Source: Rhodeus uyekii (taxonomy: Eukaryota > Chordata > Actinopteri > Cypriniformes > Acheilognathidae). Taken from it: a stretch of 64,000 nucleotides of DNA. Under the pieces are notes generated by a model. It was not told where the DNA came from and searched no databases. It saw only the letters and a list, made by a program, of their open reading frames with translations. Below are positions 21,191 to 32,431 of this stretch, one piece after another (the stretch's first letter is position 1; every line of letters starts with the position of its first letter). The position numbers and the translations under genes are program-made. The stretch lies in contig JAWRVZ010000087.1 of NCBI GenBank assembly GCA_037043235.1, forward strand, positions 193,501 through 257,500, read 5' to 3'.

Positions 21191-21780
21191 GAATCAAGCT
21201 TTGCTGGGAGAAATGCATATGACAACACGGTATTGTGAGGGCTTTATTCCACCAGACTAATGAAAAAGCTACACAAGAGCTGAGCTGAATGATTGTTCTC
21301 TCCATCTGTCTGTGGGGGAGGCTCTTCCTGCAGTGTTTATCTGGTTTTCATCAGGGCCGGTCAGCGCATATCCATGTTTGCTCTGACCCACGCTGCACCC
21401 AGCCCCAAAAAAACCTCGGATAGATCCCTCTCTGTCTTTAGCCAAACAAGAGCTCACTTTCTGACAGCCCAGATTAAGTTAAAGAGACATCTGAGACCAA
21501 ATACAGGAAAGTAGGTCTCTGTGTTTAAGGTGTCCCTTGTTTCATCAGGCAGAGCGGACAGAGAGGAACCTCCGGTGAGAGGTAATGAGCACTGGCTGTT
21601 TATCAATAACGTGAAGAGGGTTATGTGGTAGAACGGATAGAGGTGATTACCTCTTCAATACAACACCGGATGTTTGTCTCTCCTCACCACACTGGTGAGA
21701 TGAAAAAAATAAAACCTTATCCTTGACCCTGGTGCACTTTGTGTCTCTCAATTACCAGATCGAGAGCGTAAATAAGAGAA
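21191..21780. other. Candidate conserved non-coding DNA
   Basis: Composition changes to balanced, with a dense, non-repetitive stretch at about 21190-21510 and another at 21540-21760. Frames overlapping it are short and unlike known proteins. Possible regulatory DNA. Confidence 0.3.
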
Positions 21781-22435
21781 AATGAAAGCCGTTTCACTAC
21801 AGCAAGCAGCGTGTAGGTGTTTAATGGCAGATTCTTCACATCAGCGAGTCATTACATTTTTTTTTAGGTTTTCTCATTTGAAAGCACCAGATGCATTATG
21901 GGTATCCGCACCAAACAGATTAACGGTTAGATGTTTGAAACTACAGCATGTTAAAACTAATTCTCGCTCTCTGCGTTAAGGCAAGAAACAACAGGCCAAC
22001 CCGTTGTTTGTTCATGCAGTGCTCATTTTTAGATTGTAAACTATTTTGCTTCCATAACATGTCTTATTTCAGACTAGTGGAAAGAAATCTAAAATACAAT
22101 ATAAATCTGAACTACACATTTTAGGATTTATTTTGGGTTTGTATTTTAAATTTACAATACATTTCTTTAACTCTGTGAAGCTGACATACAAAATAATAGT
22201 CCTAAATCCTAATCCCCATTTTGATTTTTGATTTAATGAAATATTTTATGGCTCATAGAATAAGTGAATACTGAGCTTGAATATTAAGGAAGAACATTTT
22301 TTTTTTTTATTAAAAGTCCCAAAGGGAACAAAAATATGCGATTTGGTGCAGCTGTTGAAATGTTCAAGTGAGTTGAAATTCTGATAGCTAATGCCTTCTA
22401 CACGAAACCGAAAATTGAAAACGTTTTTGCCTTTT
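21781..22435. other. Non-coding DNA
   Basis: AT-rich, with poly-T at about 22300. No gene seen. Confidence 0.5.
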
Positions 22436-22527
22436 TCAGCTTTCCTGTAGCTCAAACCGTAGACTGCGGCGCTTGCAACGCCAAGGTCATGGGTCCGATT
22501 CGCAGGGAAACCAAGAAATTATTAGAA
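22436..22527 (+). repeat. tRNA-derived SINE head (truncated)
   Basis: Matches the tRNA-like head at 28551-28620 (CCTGTAGCTCAAAC, GCGCTTGCAACGCCAAGGTC, GGGTCCGATTC), but the GTCGCTTTGGATAAA tail is missing. The B box has a GGGTCCGATTC variant. Confidence 0.7.
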
Positions 22528-24169
22528 TGTCAATGTGTTTCAGCGGTAGAGCTGCCATCTCTCTCCTCACTCAAAAACACTCTCCTCCCCGTGCGCGCTC
22601 ACACAACAACATGCGTCTTAAAGGTATATTCCCAACTTAAACAAAGTAGCCGTTACAATCTCTGCTGTTATTTGCGGCACATATGATTTTTGACGTAGTA
22701 TTTCTTTAAAGTATGTTGCCAACTACTGGCCTGTAATGAATACAGCGAGTTATTAGCTTAGTTTCATGATCAAATCTTTGTAGTTTTGGAGTATTGTTGA
22801 GGACAATAATTCAGTGCAATAAATTAAAATTGAGAGATGGAAAAAACAGGTGCTTTTTTAAAAGCTTGTATCATATTTGAAACACATTTTAACATGATTT
22901 TTTTGCTTTATTGATAATTGGATTAATCCACTGGGAACATATGGTAAAACGTTTACCCTTATCACCTGTGGTGTCTTGCCTTAAATGAGATATTTCTGAA
23001 ATGATCAGTAAATGAGCCAACATGGCTTTGATGTGTCCGTCGCTTTGAAGTGCAAGCCATTAATGGCAGGCAGTATTTAATTGACTGCTATAAGGGGTCC
23101 AAAAGTCTGACAGTACTTCTTAGTTACTGAAAATGGTGTAGAATTGTTAATATTTCGGATTCGTTGTTTTAAATAGTTCAGAATCTCTTCTGTTCTGTTT
23201 CGCATCTGATCCCCAATGTGGTCCAAGACCCATTTTATATGAAAATGATGTGCAATTTCATTATCTAATGTACTACACTATTTGCAGCATTATAAAGTTG
23301 CTAGGCTTGTATGAAGTATTGGAATATATGGTTGCCATAGCAACATATTACGTAAACCCTGAAGTGAAATGGTGAGGAAAAACGATTTCATTCATCATTA
23401 TAGATTCAGTATACAGAGGAAAAGTGGCTAGCTTATCATTCAGAGCTGATTTGGACTATACCGGTCACATCAAGTCTTGCAAATGATCAGGTTTTGTTGA
23501 TTCTTCAGTGCAAGTGAACAAGTCTCTGTCAAGCAGAATTTCAAGGGTACTTAAGCATGAGTTCACTGTACAACACGCTGAATAATTAAAACAATTCTCT
23601 TATGACAGAAAGAAAAATATTTTTGGCGGTTGCCAGCAAGGAGGGTCTTTAGAGACAACACAAAATTCACTTTGATGCAAGGAAGACTTGTATGTGTTTA
23701 CTGGTGCAGTAAAATCATCACTGTTATTTTTCCTCACACTTAGGGGTTTGTTCAAACCTGTTGTTTTTCAATTGATGTTTTGCCAGTCAGATGATAAAAC
23801 AGCACACACACACAAAAAAAAAAATCCACAAGACATATTTATAGGATCCATGATATCATAGAGATTTGAGGATGGGGTTTAAATGTGACCAGTACACAAC
23901 TACTCACTAGTATTTGTATAATAGTTAATTATCCAACATCTCATTGTGTCACAAAAACTAAAATGATCAAACCACATTTAATTTCCTTAGTTTTCAGTTA
24001 GCCTTGTGTAAAGAAGCTAACCCGCTAGGAGCCTAAGTTGTTATGAATTTATACTTCATAATAATCATCATTTTAGATCCAAATATCAGAACAATAACTT
24101 TTTTGAAGCAATCAAGTGGCCACAAATTAACAGCATTAAATCAACATTCTGATGGAATAACCAAACAGC
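22528..24169. other. Non-coding DNA
   Basis: About 1.6 kb of unique AT-rich sequence. A short run near 23025-23100 (GAAGTGCAAGCC, ATTTAATTGACTG) may be conserved. No gene seen. Confidence 0.45.
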
Positions 24170-24570
24170 AGCACTAATCAACAGAAGCAGTGATAAATAA
24201 TAATCAGAAGCAGATAACCAAACAGCAGCAGTAGGAATAATCAACAGCGAGAGCAGCAGCAGCGTTAGTCAACAGCACCAGGTGTTGAAATAACCAAACA
24301 GCAGCAAAAACAAAAATAATCAAAGCGGAAACAGTGGCAATAATCAGCAGCAGAAATAATCAGCAGCAGCCATACAAATTAACAGCAATAATAATAATCA
24401 AAAGCAGGGACAATGGCAATAATCAACAGCACCAATACTCAACACGAGCGGCAACAAATCAGCAATAATAAACCGCACAAGTTGCTTATCCAAACAGCAG
24501 CAGCAGAAATAACCAAACAGCAGCAATAATGATCAGCAGCAGCAATAAAACACCAGCAGTGGTTTGGCAG
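24170..24570. repeat. CAG/AAT-rich trinucleotide tract (second locus)
   Basis: The same unit types as at 17631-19345 (AACAGCAGCAGCAG, AGAAATAACCAAACAG) about 5 kb downstream. Either both expanded from a common dispersed repeat, or they were once one tract. Confidence 0.8.
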
Positions 24571-25224
24571 TTCTATTCTGCCAAGACCAAACATATCAAC
24601 ATTGTCATATCCGTTACCATGCCAAGTTGTTATGACAGAAGTACACTTATTTTGATGTGCTGACTAACACACTAAAGTACATGTAAAATACGTGTTTATA
24701 ATTTTAACTGGTGTTATTTAATATTACATATGAATACAATATATTTTAAATGTTCTAAATTGCATCTTCATCACTAAAAATGTAAAAATATGAATTTAAA
24801 TGCTTCTCAGTACATTCAGTAGTAATTAAGATATTACTTTTAAAGATTACCATATTTTCCCTTATATAACACACCATCATATATCCCACGGCTTTTTGGG
24901 GTTTTGTGTAAAAAAAATTTATATAATCCGCACCCATAGATTTATGAACTTTTTTGTATAAATTCACATTTCGAATTTCAAATGTTGCTTGCATGACGTC
25001 AATTATCCATTAACTGTTCAGGCTCGGTCCACAAAGCTTGTGGGCGAAATTCAAACAATAAGAAAACAAACAAGTCAGAATAAAAAAAAACAGTCTCTCC
25101 CGCTGACACGTACCTTAAGAAATGTATTCTACAGATGTTGATCATCGGATGAGATGAGAAGAGCCCGCCCTCATGGCAGCACAGCCAATCACATCTTCTT
25201 GCATGATTGCCAGGTCAGACAGCC

Positions 25225-25906
25225 TGTCACGATACAATTAAGGTATAGGACATGTATTATAAAACAAACCAAAACTGCCCTCAATGGGGAAAACATTAAC
25301 TAAACACAATAACAAGACACTCGAAGACCAAAAACAAACTGGGTGGGACAAAACACGGACAAAACACGGACAAAACACGGACAAAACACGGACAAAACAC
25401 GGACAAAACACGGACAAAACACGGACAAAACACGGACAAAACACGGACAAAACACGGACAAAACACGGACAAAACACGGACAAAACACGGACAAAACACG
25501 GACAAAACACGGACAAAACACGGACAAAACACGGACAAAACACGGACAAAACACGGACAAAACACGGACAAAACACGGACGACAACCAGATTACAACATA
25601 GATCTTGGAAGACAACGACACGACACAGGACAGCAAACACACCAGGATTAAATAGGGAACACATGAGGAAAGATAACGAGCTGAAACAGCTGGGATCAAT
25701 TAAGGGAAAAGAGGGAACAAGATGGGCTGGGTTTCCCAATCACAAGACACAACAAAGGGGCAGTGTCAGAGCTCTGTCAACCAACACACTAGAAACCCAA
25801 ACTGAAGTGACAGTACAAGGGCCAGAGACAACAACCCTTGCAAGAAAGAAAAAAAGAAAGAAAATACTGCAAAAAAAAAAAACTCTACGTCCTTAGGGAC
25901 GTAACA
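25225..25906 (-). mobile_element. LTR-like insertion carrying a minisatellite
   Basis: Read on the minus strand it starts TGTTACG (right end, 25906) and ends CGTGACA (left end, 25225), giving TG...CA termini with a short inverted repeat. I could not find a clear target duplication, so the limits are approximate. Most of its middle is the 11-bp array at 25348-25578. Confidence 0.5.
25348..25578. repeat. 11-bp minisatellite, 21 perfect copies
   Basis: ACAAAACACGG is repeated 21 times without a single change (231 bp). Because 11 is not a multiple of 3 and the unit has no stop in any plus-strand phase, all three plus-strand frames are open with the same 11-residue repeat TRTKHGQNTDK; minus-strand frames are open too. 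These frames are by-products of the repeat, not genes. Confidence 0.97.
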
Positions 25907-26035
25907 AATATATTGAAATAGTATTACGTGTAAAACATTTGTGATATAGCCCGCACCCTTATATAACCCGGACCCCCTGTGGGATTTGTAAAACCGGGTA
26001 TAACCCGCGGGTTATATGCGAGAAAATACGGTAAC

Positions 26036-28003
26036 TGAAAGCCCTACATAACTCTTTCCCTGCTAAGTTATTATTTTTATATTGCCAGCAGTATTTTTGC
26101 TAATTTTCACAAATATTTTATGGCCCCACAACATTTTGTAGCATGAATATCTGAACTTAAAAAGAAAGAAAAAAAGACAGTTTATTCCAGCTTCATGCAT
26201 TATTCATTATTTTAAACAACAACATTTTGAACAAAAAGCTGAGAAAATCAGGGGGGGTTCTTTGCCCCAAAGACTATAGCAATGCTTTTATTGGTTGTTT
26301 TGACTACTTCACCTTGTGTTTTGATCTGGACATTATGTACTATTTCAGAAGATGATAAATATAACCTACAGTATAAAAGTGAAAGCACAGAAATCCAGAA
26401 AATTTTGTCAGCTGCAGGGAAAGATGTGGGTAAATAAACTATAAATAAACTATAAACTATATTATGTGGGTAAATAAACTATATTTTGATTTAATTGAAA
26501 TTAACAGGCAATTAGATGGCGAAAAAATTAACATCCAGTATATGTTTAAAGTATATTATTTCTGTGATGTGTGTCAGCTACTCTTGTCTAGCCTAGCATT
26601 GTGCTAACTCATTGTGAAAAGCTCTTTTGCATGAGCACCAATAGTGTTTTCTTATAGCTTAAGAAGTGAAATTTAATTAGAGCATGTCTGATTAGGGAGT
26701 GAAATCCCAGGGTAGACTTTCTCTTGGCAGGTACAGTATGCCAGAGAAAGCTGCTTGCGCACTGAGGTCATGGAGGCTCAAACAAACTGGTCGGATGGAA
26801 ATCCAAAGACTTCCTCTTTCATTGACAAATGGATTTGGAAAGCTTGTTGGAGAAAATTGCAGGCACGATTAGGCTTATCGTTCCTGGTTTTCTGTGTCTT
26901 GTAGAAAACAACCTACATGAGAGATCCCTGCTGAGATGGATTAGGTTCTTACTGTTTATGCTACATCAACCATTTTCAGAAAAAATCATTCAAAAAATAT
27001 TCAATGCTGAGTTAATGCACTCTCCAGCCTCTCTCATCCCCTACATCATTCACTCGTTGAATAATTTCTCTTCATTTTTTTTTTTCCAAAATTGCCTTTC
27101 AAGGTACAAATGGGAGCGAGAGGTTTTGATTCTTCAATAATCAAATTAAGAAGCGGCGGACAAAGACAAAGTCCCACTTTATTTGTAGCAGATAAAATCG
27201 TTGCACTTGGATTCTCTCCAACTTCTTCTCCCCCAGCAGCAGCAGCTAGCAAACATGTCTTTGGTATTGCCTTATTGTTCCTTCTTATAGGTTCTTATGG
27301 ATAAGAAAGTTCTGAGCTACTTTTTTTTCCCAGTCTAACCTAGATACCGTTTACCGTTGTAGAAACCGGTGGGGGAAGCTAAAATAGTTTGGCTGACCAT
27401 GCAGATATTCAGCCCTTATTCTCATTCAAGAACAAGCTACACGGCTTTCCTCTAAGGAATATGGAGCTTATTCAAATTCACAAGAAGGACAAGGCCAGCC
27501 CAGTTTTGAAAAAGAAGCTATTTGTTCACAATGTACAATATTTCTCGGAGTACTTCAGTTTGTGCTGCTGTAGCTTGTACATTTTGCCATCTAAGAGCCG
27601 ATTAGCCAGTTCGTTTAAAAAAAAATCATCATATTTGTGTAACACAAGTACAATTTTAGGCCAAATCTCATCATCTGGAAATGTCTTGTATTTCAAAGAT
27701 ACAGGTAAAAGTGTCTTTGCACTTTGATTTTATTCACTTCTAATTATATTTTGATGCCAAACTGTTAATATTTCAGTTTTAACAAGTATACCTGTTAAAT
27801 GTTAGATACATGTAAGATCATTCATACTTCATCTCCTGATAAATTAACATTATAGTAATTTTTTGCAAATATAAAACTGTCCTGATATTGTATGTAACAG
27901 TAATCTAGCACTGAATGTCTTTGACTCATGAATAGTATCTCAGTAATGTGATTGCACTTCTAGGTAATTAATATTCATGAGCCACCTAGGTGCAAATGAA
28001 ATC
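26036..28003. other. Non-coding DNA
   Basis: About 2 kb of unique sequence. Balanced stretches at about 26640-26830 and 27100-27250 may be conserved. Frames of 103 and 112 codons here show no recognisable domain. Confidence 0.45.
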
Positions 28004-28290
28004 TTAAAGGGAAAGCTCACCCAAAAATAAAAACGCTCTCATTTAATCAACCTCATGCCATCCCAGATGTATATGACTTTCTTTCTTCAGCTCAACATTT
28101 GCCTTTCTTTCTTCAGCTAAAAGACATTAATAACGAATAATAACAGCTAAATAACGAATCCACATGATGCAACTGAATGGCTGCTGCTTGGATGACGCTT
28201 GAAAATCCACACACAGCGATTGTGACAAATCCATATGACCCCAGTTTCTTCGGAAGTGAAACAATATGTGTGCATAAGAATAATGCTACC
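28004..28290 (+). mobile_element. Angel-like TTAA-flanked MITE, partial
   Basis: Begins TTAAAGGGAAAGCTCACCC, followed by CAAAAATAAAAACGC and CTCATGCCATCCCAGATGT, the characteristic start of a very abundant teleost miniature element. The opposite end is not recognisable, so it is truncated or decayed. A related right end occurs at 52854. Confidence 0.7.
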
Positions 28291-28550
28291 GTATTATTCA
28301 GAATACAAGATTCTTAGAAATATAAGATAAGAAAAGTAAATATATGGTTAGAAATAAAGATAAGAATCTTAGAAATACATATGAAAAAAATGTGTTTGTC
28401 TTATATTCAGGGCCTAGACGTTTACATGTCAAGAATACAGCCACAGTAGTGGGTGGAGCCAATTGGCGATGTCACTTTGTAAAGAAACACTACACACCTA
28501 TGGACTGAACGTAATATGCTTGTGCATGGCATCAACGGTAGTAGTTTACA

Positions 28551-28708
28551 AGCTTTCCTGTAGCTTAAACAGTAGAGCGTGGCGCTTGCAACGCCAAGGT
28601 CATGGGTTCGATCTCCCCGGGAAAGCAATAATGGATTAAAATGTGTAACTTGAATGCAATGTAAGTCGCTTTGGATAAAACGTCTGCTAAATGCATAAAT
28701 GTAAATGT
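28551..28708 (+). repeat. tRNA-derived SINE, complete head and tail
   Basis: tRNA-like head with TGTAGCTTAAACAGTAGAGC and GGTTCGATCTCC, a body, then AAGTCGCTTTGGATAAAACG and a tail ATGCATAAATGTAAATGTA. Same family as 9650-9800. It abuts the TA target site of the pogo-like element at 28713. Confidence 0.82.
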
Positions 28709-28712
28709 AGTA

Positions 28713-29304
28713 CAGTGGAGTTGGGTTATGTTGACGGCCTCGGGGGTTGCAAAAAAGCATCGAGATAACCGTTCAGCGAGATAACCCATATATCATATAT
28801 TAACATATATTTTCCCACATATAACCCGCAGACGCAGAAAATCCGCATGCTCATATAGCTCATATAGCATAGGTTTTGGGTTTTGTGTAAAAAATCGTTG
28901 GCATAAACCGCACCCATAGATTGATGAACTTTTTTATGTAAGATCACATTTCGAATTTCAAATGTTGCTCGCATGACTTCAATTATCCATAACTGTTCAG
29001 ACTCGGTACACAGTGCTTGTGCGCGAAATTTTTTATTTTTCTTAAAAAAAAGCTTTAATTATATTCTCCAAAATCGCACGGGCAGTGAACTAGGTACGCA
29101 AATTAGTCCCGAAATAACCATGTGAAGTGGCGATGTTGTCCCTCTTTTGTGCTCGAGATATTAGATTTAGACGACATTAACGAATCAACATTAAAGAATT
29201 CGAAAATACTAAGACAAATAGGGAGTTTGACGGTTCCACTTCAAAAACGTCGACATAATAGGATTGACGAGTTAACCGTGACTCGAGATAAGTGAACTCC
29301 ACTG
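28713..29304 (-). mobile_element. Pogo/Tigger-like MITE with a nested repeat
   Basis: Ends are CAGTGGAGT...ACTCCACTG flanked by TA (28711-28712 and 29305-29306), the Tc1/mariner/pogo signature. Sub-terminal sequence (GGGGGTTGCAAAAAAGC, CATCGAGATAACC) matches the right end of the element at 34377-35237 in reverse, so they are one family in opposite orientation. Bases about 28800-29035 match the left half of the 24849 element and appear to be a nested insertion. No transposase remains. Confidence 0.8.
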
Positions 29305-29306
29305 TA

Positions 29307-30224
29307 GTTATATAATACACCTTGTCTCAAAATTATAATTTATGATGTGATTTTTGGCTATAACGTATGCCCCCTTGACTGGTCAGTGTTTGACAGACAG
29401 GTTTTTATGGGCTAAATGTATGTGCTGACCCACTGATTGGCTGACCAATTATGTCAATGGTTGTTTCATGGTTAGATTTATCACTCAGCGTCACAGACAG
29501 GCAAGTTAGAGTGCCAATAAAATAAAGGTTCAAATGACTTTATAGTTAGATATAGGGGGAGGTTATAATTCACCCCAGAGTATCTTTTTTATGATGTTGC
29601 TCCTCTTCTGGTTCCTTCCAGTCTGTTGAGGGAAAACTGTTGGTGGTCAAGTTTGTTTCTTTGATTGTCTGGGGGGAAAGTAACCCAAGTGAGTTTTACG
29701 TTGTTAACACCCCAGGGTCAAAATCAGTGTTGTTTGATCTAAAAACTGAAGGCAGAGAGTTGTGGCATAGTTCCACAAGTGTGGCACAGTCCCATCTTTT
29801 ATCATGCCGAGCAAAGAAGACGGTTCTGTGTTGCACCTTCCAGAAGAAAAAAGACTCTGTTTGTATGTTAGCATGATCCGATCCCTTGTTTTTCTACTAT
29901 CTATCTCCTACTGTGATGCAGTTGAGGTGTCTGATGGCATGTGTTTGATAAGTCCCCTGAAAAACCTATAAAATGATGCCTTGTTCAAGTGAGCCGTACC
30001 AATAAAATAATTCATTTTTGAAGAATTCATTCATTATTCATTCACTTTACTGTAAAATATCTATGAGTAATATGGAGATGTTTAAAAACTGTTCAAGCTA
30101 TCTATTGTCTTGAAAATGAGTATATAAATATGTATTTTACTATACTTTATTATAATTATGCTTCAAGTTAATTACATCTGTTTCATGAGTCAAAAAACAA
30201 AGCAAGTTGACACCTCTGTGATCT
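29307..30224. other. Non-coding DNA
   Basis: About 0.9 kb with no gene that I can support. A 78-codon frame at 29640 has no recognisable domain. Confidence 0.45.
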
Positions 30225-30506
30225 GGGGTCTCATTTATAAAACTGTGTGTAGGATCCCTACTAAAAGTTTACGTATGCCTAAAAGTAAAAAATGGCATAC
30301 GTCCAAAAATAAGAAAAATGTAACTATCTGTCGCCAATTCCCTTTGTCTCCAGCATGTGTGAACACACAGCTCAAAGTTTGCTTAAAGCTGTGCACATTC
30401 TCCCATCAAGTTTGTTTTTTATAGATCACAACCTTTGCGCGGAAACTGGTGTACGTACGTTTCCAGCCCTGTTTTGTGCGTACGCACGCTTTATAAATGA
30501 GACCCC
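30225..30506. mobile_element. Short inverted-repeat element (MITE)
   Basis: GGGGTCTCATTTATAAA at the left is mirrored by TTTATAAATGAGACCCC at the right, a perfect terminal inverted repeat of 17 bases around about 250 bases. ACGTATGCC/GGCATACGT and ACGTACGT motifs lie inside. No transposase. The target duplication is unclear, so the superfamily is open. Confidence 0.7.
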
Positions 30507-32053
30507 TGAACTGGAGGCCTTGTTTTTATACTGCAAAATCCAACATTTTTAATTGAAAAGAGTGTTGTGTCATTTCTCTACAAAAGACACAGACTCACCA
30601 CTGGGGTCGTATAGATTACCATCACAATCACGTGTGTGGTTTTTACAAAAAGCAGCCATTCACATATTATGTGGAATCACACAAATAGAAAAAAACAATT
30701 GTGTTTATCCGAAGAGAGCGAGTAACTGATTGTAGAAATGTAATTTTGGTTGAACTTTCGCTTGGGAATTCTTGGGTGAATTTATTCTACTTATGGCAAA
30801 AATTATGATGTACAACACCCTCTCATGACTATTTTACATTTGGTAAATTGGTGATTTCATTCAAATGAATCTATACGTTTTTTTGTATGATCTGCTGTCA
30901 GTTCACTAAAAAAATCATATATTTTCGTACAAAGAATAGCATAGAAATTCATACAAAATAATCATCTTCAAAAATAATTACATTCAGTCATGAGACCATA
31001 CTGTGCTATAAGTGTAAATGTGCCAGCCAACCCAAATGTAGAGATGGTTGGCACAGAATTTGAGGTTGGTTGGCACAACATTAAAAGGCTTTGATTTCAT
31101 GAGAAAAGCAACAAACAAAAATGTTTTTTCAAATTCTTTTATGCTTTTTTTAATCCCTTCAATTACTTTTTTGTGCTTCAGTTACAATTTAAACCTTTTT
31201 ATAAGGCCGTTGTGTTACATGATAAAATGTGCAAGGAATATTTCTTCTATTACACTCCATATGTGCCAACCAACTCCAAAACCAATATGGCTGCCATGAA
31301 TGATGTCAGATTTATCACGGTTTGTGCAAAGTTTTTGTAATTAATTTAGATTATTTCTTTAACTTGAACCATTTAACATAAATGAAAAAGATGATTAAAC
31401 ATAAACATAAATCAGCTGCTTGTATTTCTCTTTAGATGTCAGCATTATAGTTGATTTGTATTGCATTGGAACTCATTTGATGAGAAGCCCTGCAGCATTA
31501 AATGATCCGAGCTGACCGAGGGGATCAGATAAATCCTCATGTTCAATAAACGCACAGAAAGCGTCTTTCTACGAAATGCAATCATCTTAACGGGCACATA
31601 AGCGCTGATCCTAATCCGGAATGTTTGCTGCGCCCACCCCGAAACGGCCCGGCTGCCAGCTTAATCTGCTATGAAAATCATTTTGACGCCTGACTTCATG
31701 TCTCTTCGTCTGGACCAGGGTCACAGCTCTCTTGCATGTTTATCTTTTTTATTGAACATGGCGTTCACTGTCATCCATCTGACAGGCAGCTAACGGACGG
31801 TTTGACTCCACCTGTGATCCTAGAATTACACTGTTACCAAAAAATCATTTACTGAACATAAAAGATGACAGTTTTATGTGCGTTCTAACATGACAGTTAC
31901 TTAAATCACAAAAAAGCTACATTTTTTGTGCACGAAATGCAAGTCGATGGCCCCCATTGACTTTCATTGTGTGACAAAAATGGTTACTCAACAACATTCA
32001 ATGTTCAAATGTTAAACATTCAGAACTTGTTTTCAATTACGGATATTAATCTG
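30507..32053. other. Non-coding DNA with a possible conserved element
   Basis: Includes a segment at about 31015-31280 where GGTTGGCAC or its complement recurs four times, of unknown meaning. A balanced, non-repetitive stretch at about 31440-31740 contains CTGATCCTAATCCGG and could be conserved. No gene seen. Confidence 0.4.
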
Positions 32054-32055
32054 TA

Positions 32056-32429
32056 TGGAAGCCCATTTCCCACATGAAATAAATTGCCATTATGACAAAA
32101 AGCCATAATACTCTCCTTTTATCTAATAATTATGAATAAGTCATAATTTGTACTTTTTATGTCATAATAATTACTTTTTTCTTTCATCATTTTTGATGCA
32201 TCAAAATTTCAACTTTTTCAAAATTACAATACAGTCAAAATTATGACAAAGCATAATTATGACATGACACAAAATCAAAATTTTGAAATAAGTAATTTTG
32301 ACAAAAGTCAGAATTATGAGAACATTTTTGACTTGTCATAATTATGCATTTTTTCTCTCAATTTCAACTTTGTCTCAAATTAGATTAATCTCATATGGCA
32401 TGTTATGATATTGCGGAAATGTGCTTCCA
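32056..32429. mobile_element. TA-flanked MITE rich in CATAATTATG palindromes
   Basis: Ends TGGAAGCCCATTTCC and GGAAATGTGCTTCCA form an inverted repeat flanked by TA on both sides (32054-32055 and 32430-32431). The interior repeats CATAATTATGAC-type palindromes. A related end (GAAACGGGCTTCCA, then TA) lies at 62611-62626 inside a hAT element. Confidence 0.7.
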
Positions 32430-32431
32430 TA

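Larger units (their letters stand above)
24849..26035. mobile_element. Terminal-inverted-repeat element invaded by an LTR
   Basis: The left end ACCATATTTTCCCTTATATA and the right end, read in reverse as ACCGTATTTTCTCGCATATA, form inverted repeats of about 22 bases. Left-side sequence (24880-25060, with CCGCACCCATAGATT and TCACATTTCGAATTTCAAA) also occurs at 28800-29035, so this is a dispersed family. No transposase is present; it is non-autonomous. An LTR-like insertion with a minisatellite occupies about 25225-25906. Superfamily not determined. Confidence 0.65.

Noticed and set aside
25238..25739. Several overlapping frames on both strands with long peptide repeats
   Set aside because: They are by-products of the 11-bp minisatellite, which is open in all plus-strand phases. 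The rest of each frame is LTR sequence.
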